Part shown: positions 43,829 through 54,734 of the stretch, one piece after another
How the letters are laid out: each line of letters starts with the position of its first letter
Numbering within the stretch: the stretch's first letter is position 1
Origin: Phytophthora colocasiae
Lineage: Eukaryota; Oomycota; Peronosporomycetes; Peronosporales; Peronosporaceae
Direction: 5' to 3'
NCBI GenBank assembly: GCA_018806915.1
Contig: JAGKQI010000041.1
Location: 78,030-142,029 of the forward strand
DNA length: 64,000 nt
Program-made: the position numbers and the translations under genes
The notes under the pieces: model-generated
Seen by the model: the letters and a program-made list of their open reading frames with translations, nothing else
Database searches by the model: none
What the model was told of the DNA's origin: nothing

Positions 43829-46350
43829 ATGTTGTCTGGGATCAGTTTGGACATTTCAGCACCAAAGGCGCAAACGTTCACTCATAGTGGAACTGGAAGT
43901 GATCGCAAGGTCCTAAAGCTTGAGAAAGGAGAGTACATCACGTCGATGGAAGTTCACTGGGGCAAAAAGGATGGTAATACCCGCATGTTCTACGTGAGTT
44001 TTCTGACGAGTGCCGATAATTCGCTTGCGGGAGGTTCGATGACAGATCAGAAGAGCACTGTCACCGCTCCTGAAGGTTTCCAGCTCGCTGGGTTCTTTGG
44101 CAAATCCGGCAAGGAGATCGACATGCTGGATGCGATTTGGGCATCGATTGATCTCGTCACCCCCGCGCCAACTCCAGTCCCTGCTGCTACCACCGTTGAG
44201 ACTCGCCTGGTACTACTGCACCTGAAGATATTGCTGGAAGTTTGTCAGAGGTGTCGACTAAGGCGAACAAGAGGCCTGTTCAGTTGAGCGATTCCTTTGG
44301 TGGACCTCACGGTGAACAGTTTTCCGATCAACTGGCATGTACTTCAGGGATGACCATCGCTTCTGTCACCATTCGAGGGGACGAACGGCTGGACGGGCTT
44401 ACGGTGCAAGTTTCGGCTCCAAAAGAGATGGTTTTCGCTCACGGTGGGAAAGGTGGCAAGGAGAATACGTTGACGCTCGAACCCGGGGAGTATATCACGA
44501 CGATGGAAGTTCACTGGGGTCGGAAGCGTGGGAATACACGTATCTTCTACGTTAGTTTGGGCACCAGCAAGGGTAATGCGGTATCTGGTGGTTCGCAAAC
44601 AGAAGAGAAGGGGTCCGTCACTGCACCAAAGGGCTATCAACTTGTGGGTTTCTTTGGTCGGTATGGGGACGATATGGATTTGATTGGAGCTGTGTGGTCC
44701 AGTATTGCTGCAGTGAACGAGACCTCGTCTGCTGTCACCGTTTCCGCAGATGAAGACATTGCTCTGGGCGAACTATTCGGTGGCCCCCACGGTAACGCGT
44801 TCTCAGACATCAACGATGTAAAGTTTGGCCAAACGATGAGCTCCGTCACACTTCGGTCTGAAAAGCGCGTCGATGCTGTAACACTCCAAGTTAGTGCGCC
44901 ACTAGAGCAGACTATGACTCATGGAGGAAATGGTGGAACAGAGAAGAAAATCACTCTCGCTGCTGATGAATTCATCACATCGATGGAGGTTCACTGGGAC
45001 AAGAAGGACAGACAGACCCGAGTCTTTTATCTCAATCTCACGACTACGGCTGGTCAATCGATCGCCGGTGGAACCAAGACAGCTAACTCTGGTACAGCGA
45101 CAGCCCCCGAGGGTTTTGTGTTGGGTGGATTTTACGGTCGTGCCTCCGATGAAGTGTATCAGATCGGGGCGATCTGGACACGGAAGACGGCGAAGAATCT
45201 GGAGCTCACGGATCCATCAGGTGTAGGCAATGGAACCTACGGTACGACGATCCGCAACCACCATTTCCAAGTCCAGCGACACCGCGTGTTATCGAAAGTC
45301 AATGGACTTTGACAGCAACAATATCTGTCCCTTGGGATACAGCAGAGACGATGATGAATGTGAAGCACGATGTCTGATGGCGTATCCGGTTGTGTGTGGA
45401 TTGGAGTGTATCCCCCCAAACGACAACTGTGTCATGGCAGTTCTCAACAAGATCGTGTCTGTCGTCGTTGTGGCTCTCAACGCTGCGACTTTGAACGTAT
45501 TTGGGTCGATCCTGGCGACGTACAAGATCACAAGAATGCTCGCTTTTCGCAACGGGTTCTTATGGTTGTGGAGTTTATCGTCAAGTAAACAATTACCAAT
45601 GGAGACGAGATTATTTCAACTGGTGCAAATGTCATGAGCTTACTAACTGGGAACGAGATGAGTGACAACTCCACGACGGTAGCGGAACTGGACGACCTTG
45701 TGGCGCAGAACACGAGTTGTGGGTGGCAGCTCAAGCGACTCACAGATCGAGTCACTCGCGCAGTTCTCAAGTATCGCAATACTACCACCGAGGATAACGA
45801 CATCCCCATCGTCACCAACAACTGCATGGGTGAATTGTTGGCCAACAAAACTTTGACCGCAGCCTACGAGACCCGTGATCTGATCCGGAAAACGTTCGGA
45901 GTGATCGTAGACCAACTCATCGAAACAGGCAAGACGGATGGTGGCAAGGACGTTGCTGAAGATGATTATATGCTGGAAGTGTCCAATATGGGGCTTGTTG
46001 TATTGTCCACAATCGATCCAACGGGTATCGCATTCATGGCTTCACAGTTCGTGCAGCCAATCTGTGGACCTACAGCTTATGTGGGCGAGATCGATGATGG
46101 AACTCTGTACGATGCACTTGGACTGATGACAATGGACGAAGCATTTGAAGGAAGCTACGGGTCCTACACTCACGCGGGTGATGGCGTTGTTCGCCTCATT
46201 TTCGAGAGTGTTGATACCAAGGATGTGACGGTCGTCGTTTACTCTGGAGGTGATGAATACGCCAAGATCGACATTGGTGCTGGGGATGTCACCACTTGGT
46301 CTGCGACGTTCCCTGAACTGGAGGACAAGACCATGTACTTGGACCGCTAG
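43829..46350 (+). pseudogene. Triple jacalin-like lectin protein with Cys-rich and helical C-terminal domain, frame-broken
   Basis: Three related ~135-residue jacalin-like domains. The first (43829-44200) lacks its N-terminal strands: SGISLDISAPK, YITSMEVHWGKKDGNTRMFY. The second and third (44270-45190) are complete, each starting LSDSFGGPHGEQFSD or LGELFGGPHGNAFSD and having MEVHWG/D plus GGFYGR or GFFGR strands. Jacalin domains bind mannose-type or galactose-type glycans. The frame then shifts near 45270 to CPLGYSRDDDECEARC and CGLECIPPNDNC (a Cys-rich module), and near 45550 to a 238-residue end (45634-46350), mostly helical with a final beta-rich part. A stop at 45586 separates the last piece. 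Similar multi-jacalin secreted proteins occur in oomycetes; no signal peptide is seen here. Confidence 0.7.
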
Positions 46351-46594
46351 AGGTGTGCTTCCTGGGGTTGCCAGGTAAAGGTGGAGGTTCACTGTTGATG
46401 TGGATCCCTCGGTCGTCGGAAGGAGGTCATATCACCATGCACGTAAGGATCAACGCGTCTTAGCTGTACGGTGTGTTGTAACGTTAACTGCGCTTTTAAC
46501 TTTCACAAGAATGAGTTTCATCATTAGTGTTCTGCTAAGTGACCACATTGAATCTCACTAGAATGAGTTTCATCAGAGATAACTTCTTCTCACC

Positions 46595-47584
46595 TTACGG
46601 AAGCTTAAACTTGAAGCCGAGGATCTTCTCCGTCGTGGACCACACGTCAGCAGCGGCGTCGAGCGATCGTGCTGTCTCGGCAGGTTCCTGGAGAGATGGG
46701 TATCCTCTCATGGAAGCAAATCCACTTGGTCCGTAGTAATCACCACTTTTTACCCCTGGAGCTACAGCAGCATACAGCGTGGGTAGAGCACCCATCGCCG
46801 TAGATTGCGTCAGTGTCGCGTTCATGAAGTTGTACGCCCAACGCTTTAGGAAGATGCCTTGGTTTCCAGCGTTGCTGAGGAGGCTCGAGTCCGTGGCTCC
46901 GGGGTGACACGCAACCGACGTGATGCTGGTGAGCCCAGCAGCTTCCAAGTGACGACCCAATTCAAAAGCGAAGAACAAGTTATAAAGCTTCGAGTTGCCA
47001 TACACGGTGGTTTCGTTGTGCTTTTCCTTCGGCATGAAGAGCTGGCCAGGAGTGTACTTTGCTGAATGATGCATGGCACTACTCAAGGCAACAACTCGAG
47101 CTGACGGACTACGTTTCAGTGCATCCATTAGTGAAGCTGTGAGTGTGAAAGGACCCAAGTGGTTGGTCGCCACGATGAGTTCAAAGCCATCGACACTTTC
47201 CGTGTACGGAAATCCCATGACACCCGCGTTGTTCACCAGGATGTCGAGCTGCTGGTGGCGCTTGAGATACTCCGCACTGAATGCCTTGACGCTACTTTGA
47301 GAGCTCGTGTCCAGCTTGATCTCTTCGATTTGGCCATGGCCCGGACTTGACTTTATCTCCTCTCGGATGGTCTCCGCAGCAGCGGCACTTCGCTCAGGGT
47401 TACGGCACGCGAGCACAACATCAGCACCATGACGAGCAAGCTCCAGTGCAGTGACGAAACCGATGCCAGAGTTGGCTCCAGTTACGATGGCTATCTTCCC
47501 CTTGAGCGACGGAATGTGAGTGGCGTCCCAATGATCCGGGATGTTGCGGGTCTGAGTGTCGCTCTCGCTCTTTTTGCAAGGCAT
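46595..47584 (-). CDS. Short-chain dehydrogenase/reductase (retinol dehydrogenase/WWOX-like)
   Basis: 329 residues from ATG 47584 (MPCKKSESDTQTRNIPDHWD). A longer open frame begins at 47785 but its extra part has no features. Classical SDR signatures: TGANSGIG at 35-42 (dinucleotide binding), LACRNPER at 58-65 (the Arg suggests NADP), NNAG at 118-121, the catalytic Ser in ALSSAMH (~168-169) and YGNSK at 195-199 (Tyr195, Lys199). The insertion after the Ser motif and the HPGATDSSLL stretch are typical of the retinol-dehydrogenase-like subgroup, which oxidises or reduces lipophilic alcohols and aldehydes. The substrate is unknown. Probably cytosolic or membrane-surface, no signal peptide. One of the few intact housekeeping-type genes here. 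Confidence 0.9.
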   Translation of the reverse strand: MPCKKSESDTQTRNIPDHWDATHIPSLKGKIAIVTGANSGIGFVTALELARHGADVVLACRNPERSAAAAETIREEIKSSPGHGQIEEIKLDTSSQSSVKAFSAEYLKRHQQLDILVNNAGVMGFPYTESVDGFELIVATNHLGPFTLTASLMDALKRSPSARVVALSSAMHHSAKYTPGQLFMPKEKHNETTVYGNSKLYNLFFAFELGRHLEAAGLTSITSVACHPGATDSSLLSNAGNQGIFLKRWAYNFMNATLTQSTAMGALPTLYAAVAPGVKSGDYYGPSGFASMRGYPSLQEPAETARSLDAAADVWSTTEKILGFKFKLP

Positions 47585-48139
47585 TGGATGAGGCTGTTGG
47601 AAATGGTTTAGCGGTTGATTGCTGACGTGGCAAATTCCGAAATGAGCCTTCAAAGCTGGAGCTATTATTCTCATCCTTGTCAGAATGAAGGTGATTATCT
47701 GGCCAGAGTTTTTTTTTGTCTTGAAGCGTCTGCATAAACAACTGGTGTCGAGTAATGCGGGATTATTAGACGTGCCCAAGCCCACACGGCGGTTTCAACG
47801 AATAGAAGTAGAGCTTACTCTGACTGAAACAACACCTCAATAGTAGACCCTCTAAGCAGACATCTCGCTATTTGTATGTAAATTCACCTAACCCTATATA
47901 ATCATTTACGTGCGGCCTGAGGTGTTGATTCACTCAAAGGAAGTCGAATCTCTGTACTAGGGATTTGTATGGGGCGGTCGTGGGAAGCAACTTCTTCGTG
48001 CCCAAACAACACCCGAGGGTTATTTAGTGTTATTTGACCAATGATCGACCGTCACGCTTCAGAAAAAGTGCAGACACTTTTTCAAAATAAAAATGGAAAA
48101 ATATTTGTTATTGTGACTTTGGCGAATTAGAAAGTGTAG
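47585..48139. other. Spacer between SDR gene and Crypton
   Basis: No gene. Contains GTTATTTAGTGTTATTT at 48016-48032, which is nearly repeated in direct orientation at ~51534-51553 and may mark the edge of a larger unit. Confidence 0.45.
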
Positions 48140-48278
48140 TCATACTAGAAAGTACGCGTCATACCTCCAAGTACGAGTTCATACTAGAAAGTACGCGTCA
48201 TACCTCCAAGTACGAGTTCATACCATAAAGTACGCGTTCATACCAAAAAGTACGCGTTCATACCGGAATGTATGATAC
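48140..48278 (+). repeat. Left 20-bp repeat array of the Crypton
   Basis: Seven head-to-tail units such as TCATACCTCCAAGTACGAGT and TCATACCAAAAAGTACGCGT; the last one runs into GTATGATAC. Variation is concentrated at the three central bases and the CGAG/CGCG position. Confidence 0.9.
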
Positions 48279-48321
48279 GGCCGCAGATTCTTGCCACGTG
48301 GTTCACTTTCAGATCGGCGAG

Positions 48322-50172
48322 ATGGCAGGTGTTCACGATCTGGTGAAGGAAGGCCAAGCAACAGCAAACGGAGTGATCAAGAAGGCGACGCAGTCAGTTT
48401 ACGAATCAAGCTTTAAAAGGTTTGCAGAATTCTGTCTTGCCAATGGCTATCCAGATCCTCATACGGAGCGCCATCATGAACTTCCAGCAGTGTTGGTCGC
48501 ATACCTTCAGAGTATTTCCGCATCCACTACTGTGTCGCTACAGACAGCGGAGAAGGCACGGTCTGCTGTCGCTAGCTACTACAACGCACACGAAAACAGC
48601 GATGGGACGGATGTGAACAAGTGGAGCGTGGTGGAGGATGAAAGTGGAAGAAAACGTGGATACGGAAATCCAGCCCGCGATCCGTTCGTCCGCCAGTTTA
48701 TGCGTGGTCTCAAGAAGAGAAAAGCGACGGAATACGTACCGGCCAGAGCTGTTCCAGTCTCCCTCCAAATGATTGGAGTTTTGCATACCTTTCTGGATTC
48801 ACCGTGCGGTGTCGAGGCTTCACGAAGGAATGCCGCGTGTGGTTTAAGGCTGTGTCTTCGTTTGCCTTTTACGGTATGTGCTGAATCAACGAAGTGTTAA
48901 TGCTGAAGTGGAGAGATGTTTCGCTGCGCCAGTTCCGGGCCAGCGTCGTCGCCTCGGATGAGATGATTGAGTTCGGTACATACGCACTGTTCAACCGCAA
49001 GACCGAGATAGCAGAGGGGCGCTCCTACAATCTTCACAATCTCGCAGAGGAGGAAGCCCCGATCAACGCCTACAAGCACTTGTGCGATTGGGTGGAATTT
49101 GCATCGAAGGAAAACGGTCACACTTGGAGAGACGATGACTATGTTTTTCCGGCGCTGAAAGGTCTCAGTAAGAAGGCTATGAAGGTCAATGGTGACGCTA
49201 CAGGCTGCGAAAAGGTGACGGTTGGTTGGGGCAAAAAGATGGGAGAGCAGAGTTTCATTACGCTACTGAACTGTATTGTGAGTTCTCTGAATCGAAAAGG
49301 TCAAAAGACACCTGGCTACGTGGCGAAGCATTGGTACAACAGTTGGTTTACGTCGCACACTTTTCGTCGCGGCGGGGCCCAGTACCGCTTCATGTATGCA
49401 AACCCAGCGCGTCGCTGGTCGTTACCAGATGATCAAGTGGTGGGCCGGTTGGAGTGTTTCAGAGTCGACAGAAACGCTTGTACGCTATCTACTTGATCTC
49501 ACGGTTCAAACGGAGGACGGCGAACTTGCAGACTGCCTGGCGCCAGATAAGACTTATCTTCATGGGTGTCCTAGTGCGCCTTACGAAGCCAGCAAAAACG
49601 TGGAAGAAGGGCCTGTCCTCAAGCGCCTTCGACAACTTGAAACGCTGATGCTCGAAACTAAGTCCCAAATGACCGAGCTGAAAGGGTTATTAACGACAGG
49701 AAACTTAAACAGACCACCGCGAAGTGAGCCACGCGACGTCGATCCTCCTCTGGCCGCACAAGATACTAGTCCCGTGGTTCCCGCTGTTAGAGACTGGGAT
49801 CATCTTTGCCTGATGTGGTGGCTTCCCGACGATTCGGTGCACTTGTTCAAGCCCCTGTCCGAGTGGACACAAGCTGATCGATCTAATGCCAAAGTTACGC
49901 GCAGCTGGTTTAGCGTCGCAAAGTTGATTGGTGAAGATGTCGCCATGTTTGCAAACATGATGGGGGAGTCCGACAAGACGCGCTGGCAGAAAGCGGTATA
50001 TCCAGTCTATCGCAGTTACTATGCCAATCACTATGGTGAGGCTGGTGAAACAAGCAAAGAGCACACATTCACTGTGTCGATGCTGGCCTCGTTTATTAGA
50101 AACGACCGCAAACATCGCACGAATGTCGCCTGCCCAGCAAAAGAACTACCCGAATACTCGACATACCTTTAG
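48322..50172 (+). pseudogene. Crypton tyrosine recombinase with GCR1-like C-terminal domain
   Basis: Starts MAGVHDLVKEGQATANGVIK. An N-terminal SAM-like helical domain (VYESSFKRFAEFCLANGYPD; LVAYLQSI) is followed, after a shift near 48820, by FAFYGMC-stop-INEVLMLKWRDV. The stop (TGA 48882-48884) falls where the family has the first catalytic Arg; CGA to TGA would explain it. The second catalytic box is SHTFRRGGAQY (~49350), and after a shift near 49410 the Tyr lies in ETLVRYLLD (~49485). A coiled coil (LKRLRQLETLMLETKSQMTE, ~49620) leads to a GCR1_C-like domain, DHLCLMWWLPDD to YANHYGE (49795-50040). Catalyses DNA strand exchange when intact. Confidence 0.8.
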
Positions 50173-50350
50173 GAATGACCTCGTACTTCCAGGTATGACC
50201 TCGTACTTCCTGGTATGACCTCGTACTTCCTGGTATGAACTCGTACATTCCAGTCTGATCTTAGCGTACTTTTTGGTATTAATGTCTCGTACATTTTGGT
50301 ATGAACTCGTACTTTTTGGTATGAACTCGTACTTTTTGGTATGAACGCGA
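50168..50350 (-). repeat. Right 20-bp repeat array of the Crypton, inverted relative to the left
   Basis: Seven to eight units such as ACTCGTACTTTTTGGTATGA and CCTCGTACTTCCTGGTATGA, reverse complement of the left unit. It begins within the last codons of the recombinase gene. Confidence 0.9.
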
Positions 50351-50436
50351 TAGTTAAATGAACACCATAGTAGCAATGAAAAACGTCGTAGACATCAGTC
50401 TTATGGCCTCCCTGTCTCACTACAGCCTCAACTACT

Positions 50437-51412
50437 TCAAGCCGCCTGCTTTGCCTTCAGGTACGATTCCTTGTACTGCCGAAAGGTAGCACATGGCCCA
50501 ATGCTCTCCAGTTTCGAGATGGTCTTTTTCAACTTGGTCACTTGCTCACCCCGCTCGGCTTCGGCCTTGTCCTTCCGAGCTTGGAATTCAGCCAGGTGTC
50601 GGTCCCTTGCTCTCATGTAGCGCTCCACCATCTTGCGATAGTCTCGAAAGTTTGCTGTCAGCGTCTCAAAGTCGTATTCAGTCTGGTCCTTTGCTTTACG
50701 TGCCAAAGCTACTCGCCGGCGCTCATTGGAATACTCCACATCCGTCATAGCGTCCAGTTCCGCTTGGGGCTTCATGTCGATATCGGCCTTCAGTCCATCT
50801 CCAAAAGCGTTGAAGGCCCTGGCAGTCTTGTCCCAATGCGCCATCACTTCCTCAATGCGGGCTCCAAACCTGTTCTTCTGTCCGCGCAGCTTGTCCGGAT
50901 GGAGAACGAAGATTGCTGCCCGGTAAAGCTCTTTCGGTGTGGTCATGATAGGACCGTGGTTGTACTTTGCCTTGCAACGTGCCTTCAGCTCTTCAAGAAA
51001 GTGGGCGAAAAGCTCTGGGTCCAAGCTGACACAATAGAGCAAATTTCGCTTCGATAGAGCTGTCCAAGCCGTACACTCCAGTTCTTCCACCTCAACTTGC
51101 TGAGCTTCGAGTTCAGAGAGCTGCTTCCGAGCCACTAAACGTTACATGGGTTAAAAAATATAATATATTTTTCAAATATTTACAATATATACCTTCAAGG
51201 CGTCCGAATTGGTCGAATATGCGCTTTTCCTGCCGCTTTTGGAGGACCTTCACCTTATTGCGGGCGTATGAGTCCCGGTTTATCGCCTTTCGCGACTTTA
51301 CCGGCTTCTTCTTGCCACACACCTTGCGGTGCTTGGCCATGTTCGACTTCGACACGAGCTTGGAGCATGTGGGGCACTCGCCCTTCGGCGGTGTGGCGTC
51401 ACTGCTCTCCAT
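50437..51412 (-). CDS. Two-exon protein with C2HC finger and J-domain-like segment
   Basis: Exon 1 is 51412-51193 and exon 2 51134-50437; the 58-bp intron (51192-51135) has GTATAT at the donor, TTTAG at the acceptor and is extremely AT-rich. Joined, it encodes 305 residues. CPTCSKLVSKSNMAKHRKVC (13-32) is a zinc-finger-like CX2CX12HX3-4C, followed by a Lys/Arg-rich stretch. The middle has KELYRAAIFVLHPDKLRG and a later AFNAF, which recalls the HPD loop and helix III of DnaJ domains. The C-terminal ~120 residues are a charged coiled coil (YMRARDRHLAEFQARKDKAE). Not recognised as a known protein. It faces the Crypton gene and could be a neighbour or cargo. Confidence 0.65.
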
Positions 51413-51561
51413 TGTCCGACCAAATTCTACGACTTACATGATCGGAGCGTCTGGTCACTGTTCCTCGTTGATTATTGGTCAATACTGATTTTTGTTGTGG
51501 TCGCATATGATTGGCTAATAAAAATGTTATTTGGGTGTTATTTGGTGTTATTTCAGGGAAA

Positions 51562-53634
51562 GAAGTAATTATATGTAAGCTGAATGATCGGTTATGTGGA
51601 ACTGCTTTCTGCCTGAATAGTGAGAGGATGAAAAAGTGTTGCGTGTTGTGGGGCTGAATGCAGTGAAATGCGATAATGATTGAGTCATGGTGGCTAAATT
51701 GCCTTGATCAGGTTTAGCTTGGTGTCAAGCTGACAGCAGTCGCGATAGACACGCATCTTCGTCGGTGCAAAGGAGATGATCGTTCCTGGTCGTGGGAGCA
51801 TCGGATTGTCGGCGTTAGTGTCGTAGATCGACACAGTAAGAAGGAACTTGTTGGTCTCGAACGGATCGTCCAGCTGCGCGTCTTGAAAGACCTGCAACAC
51901 AGGGAAAGACAAATGGTGAGAGCATACGTATCAGCTGAGATTGAAGAATTGCAACAAAATTACAGCTATTTGTTCGTTCAGCGGCTCGGTTGCTCGCTGT
52001 TCACCAAGATAGATGCGGAGATAGCGCGTAGTGCTATTGACTTGATCATTCCGCATCCACAGGACGCGGCCCTGCACTCGGACAGAAGCCCGAGTTTCTG
52101 CATCGTCCATATTATTGGTGGTGATAAATTCTCGTAATTCTTGGTAAGAGTTATGTGTTAGAAATCATAGACAAAAAAGAATCAAAACAGAACCTTCGAT
52201 AGTGGCGAAGACTCGACGCCTGTGTAGCTCCATCGCCTTTTTTAACTTCTTGATTGGCGAGACGTACTCACTGAGCGACGACTTGCTCGCTGCGCGCTCG
52301 TGCTTGGCCACTGAGCGCGATGGCGACGGCGGGGATGGTATACGTAGGACTGTCACGGTTGTAGGCGCTGGAACGGACATTTCGGCAGTGCTTACTGCCG
52401 GTTCACCTACTTGGTGCTGCTTGGTTTGCTTCTTCGGCGGCATTGGAAGATCAAAAATGGTCGGATGTAGAGAGACTGGATGTTGGTTGCGCAGATTTTA
52501 GAATGGACTGAGCGGCTATTGTGATGTAGGCTGTGCGAGTGTGCGGTACTTCCGATCCCATCTTTCGTTGTACATCACGGTCTTCAAGTGTGGCATTTCT
52601 ACTGCGGCCCCGTCGCGAGCGATAACAAACTCCATCTACCAAGTATGAGGTAGTACGGGACGCGGTGCTCTGCATGTTGTAGGATCCGAGCTTCAATGAG
52701 CGACAAAAGCCATAACGGCGGTGTTACGCTGACAGGCAAAATATATCCATGGGTGAGCTGGTCGATGTTGTGCATGCGTCGGCCATTGCTGCTGGCGCTG
52801 TTGAAGAAGCGTTCCACGGGGTTTGGATCGTCGAAGCGAACGTAGCAGTCGGTGGTAAGTGGCTAGAAGTGCAACAGGTGAGTGTGAATGGTCTTTACTA
52901 TGCTGTTGTTTGCACTTAATTTGCTGATCTTCAAGAGCGTGTTGGTGACGTTGGCTTCAACGTCAAAGTATGATGTTCAGGTCTGTGACTGTGAGGTCGA
53001 CGACCAGACCGGCCTTGGCTGTGGCGACGGTTGTAGCAACCGTGCGGTAAGCATTGATCTACAGCAGCTACGAGTTACTTAATAGTGCTAATGTCATCTT
53101 GTCACCAGATGCACTATGAATGTGCAGTCGAAAGTTGCCCTTGTGGATTAATGTGTACAAATCGCCAACTACAAACCGAAACATCGGTCGCGACAGCAGT
53201 GGTCGACTGCGGTCGGAAGGGTGTCGGCTTAATCGCAATGGAAGTCATTAAAGCTGGTCAGTACGTTGGAAGTACGTTGGAGAGGTGGTTTGCAACAATG
53301 AAGCCATGGATCGCTAACAGGTAGGGTGCTTGCGAGTCTGCGTTGTCGAACCTAGTAATGCTAACGCTAGGTTATTACTGTAGTCTTATCGAGGGTCTAA
53401 GCATCGCTACATGCTGCGGTTGAGCGCGGACAAAGTCCTTGACGCCACCCGTTTTGGTGGCCGAACACGCTTTATAAACCACTCATGTGATCCTAACTGT
53501 TCATTTAAAAAGTGGAACGTTCGTGGTCTCGAGCGATGCGGTGTCTTCACGATCCGAAAGGTGCGAGCGGGTGAGGAGCTGACAATCGACTATCAGTTCC
53601 AGTACGTTGCTAATGAGGTGCGGTGTGAAGATGG
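51562..53634. repeat. Direct duplication, copy 1 (2073 bp)
   Basis: Matches 54735-56806 at nearly every base; differences are a few substitutions and one-base indels. It starts GAAGTAATTATATGTAA and ends GGTGTGAAGATGG, after which the copies diverge at once. Contains one minus-strand gene and most of one SET gene. Confidence 0.95.
51694..52443 (-). CDS. Three-exon gene of unknown function, copy 1
   Basis: Exons 52443-52194, 52139-51964 and 51891-51694, with short introns (GT...CCAAG; GTAATT...TTGCAG) in fitting phases, giving 207 residues. Start MPPKKQTKQHQVGEPAVST; a basic helix-like stretch SPIKKLKKAMELHRRRVFAT precedes a compact C-terminal domain from TRASVRVQGRVLWMRNDQ to TIISFAPTKMRVYRDCCQLD. 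The alternating hydrophobic pattern suggests a beta-barrel such as an OB fold, which would fit single-strand nucleic-acid binding, but this is inference. The splice model is by eye. Without the second intron a stop would occur before exon 3. Confidence 0.55.
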
Positions 53635-53707
53635 AACACGACATGATGAACTCCATGTCCACACTACACTTGATGCTTTAGTAGCTCGTATGCCTGCAGT
53701 CCAGTAA
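52749..53707 (+). pseudogene. AWS-SET histone methyltransferase-like gene, copy 1, broken
   Basis: A likely first exon (52749-52877) encodes MGELVDVVHASAIAAGAVEE to KWLEVQQ and ends at GTGAGT. The next exon has the AWS Cys pattern CDCEVDDQTGLGCGDGCSNR, ends at GTAAGC, and resumes after CACCAG as MHYECAVESCPCGLMCTNRQ and VVDCGRKGVGLIAMEVIKAG. Then an 11-bp tandem duplication (TACGTTGGAAG, ~53263) shifts the frame. After a further intron (GTAGGG...CTGTAG) comes the SET core RFINHSCDPNCSFKKW and GEELTIDYQFQYV (53400-53620). The order resembles SETD2/ASH1-type H3K36 methyltransferases. The NHSC and GEELTxDY motifs are intact. Confidence 0.65.
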
Positions 53708-54734
53708 AAGTAGACCGAACACCAGCGCCACCAAGAACGTCGCCACTATGCAGATGGCGAGAGTGTGTCCAGCGCTTTCAGCCCGATTAAAAGTTTAACG
53801 ACGGTGTGCCCCCGTACATGTCCAAGAACTCTCTAGCAAGCAAACTGGTCCTGCGTCGTCGCGCTTGCAGCAAAAATCTTCATCAGCCGAATGTCCATCG
53901 TGCTGGTGACATGGTATACACCAGCACCAATCACTTCCGCCATTTAGATACCACCATCCAATTGCGGTTCGTCCACAAACACATCCTCACCGCAGAATCA
54001 GTAAGTGTCGAACAGGTAAAATACCTCTGCTGACGACTGGTGGATCATGCTGGCAATGGTACACTCGCTAACCTTACGGACGCCATTTGCGTTTCATCGT
54101 TGCTGAGCGAGCGTCCAGCCATCTCATTAGTCGTCAAAAACACAAACATCAAACTCCACGATGATCGCCAGACACTTCATCATCTCCTTTTGAGCTGTAG
54201 TGGATGACGTGGCCCACGATGTGCATGTCCAGCATGTCCAGCACCTCGCCAGCCAGCCGAACTTCTTGCCGGCCAAAACCGCCATCACCATGATCGCCTC
54301 ACTTCTACACCTCGGACTGTACGTCCAGCTGCTCGTAGTAGCCCCTATCTCGCCCTTGATGGAGAAGCCTGTGTTGTGGCGTTTACGTCCATGGCTGTCG
54401 ACTTGGCGGTGCCCATCCAGCAGCGATAAATCGTCAGCGCAACCGCAGCGTTTCTTGCTGATACCGGTATTGGAATGTTGCGAAGATGTGGACCACACAG
54501 ACGTACCCTACGATGTTGCCGACATGGTGCTCAGAAGTTGCACTAAGTTGCAGTAGCGGTGTTGCACGAAGGTTGAGTGATGACAGACACGGCCCCTGTG
54601 GACCCCCCTATGATTGCGTACCGGACCAAAGGCTCCGGGTTTGTAGTTCAAATCTAAGGGGGAGGGGATGAATGATTTGCACGATAGAATATTATGGATG
54701 ATTGGTAGAGCAGTTGAAGGTGGTTTTCACTAAG
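53708..54734. other. Spacer between the duplicate copies
   Basis: No gene recognised. A minus-strand 123-codon open frame (54127-54498) has His/Arg-rich, Cys/Trp-rich composition and might be a decayed transposase, but nothing conserved could be fixed. Confidence 0.4.

Larger units (their letters stand above)
48140..50350 (+). mobile_element. Crypton-type (tyrosine recombinase) element with inverted arrays of a 20-bp repeat
   Basis: A tyrosine-recombinase gene is bracketed by arrays of a 20-bp unit, TCATACCNNNAAGTACGNGT on the left and its inverse on the right. The coding content matches Cryptons: a core with HTFRRGG and a C-terminal GCR1-type DNA-binding domain. Target duplications and exact ends were not found. 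Cryptons insert by recombination between short identical sites and normally lack inverted repeats, so the arrays are notable. Confidence 0.75.

Noticed and set aside
48140..50350. CRISPR-like array (short repeats with variable centres)
   Set aside because: The units have no spacers of constant length, the two arrays are inverted, and the setting is a eukaryotic recombinase element.
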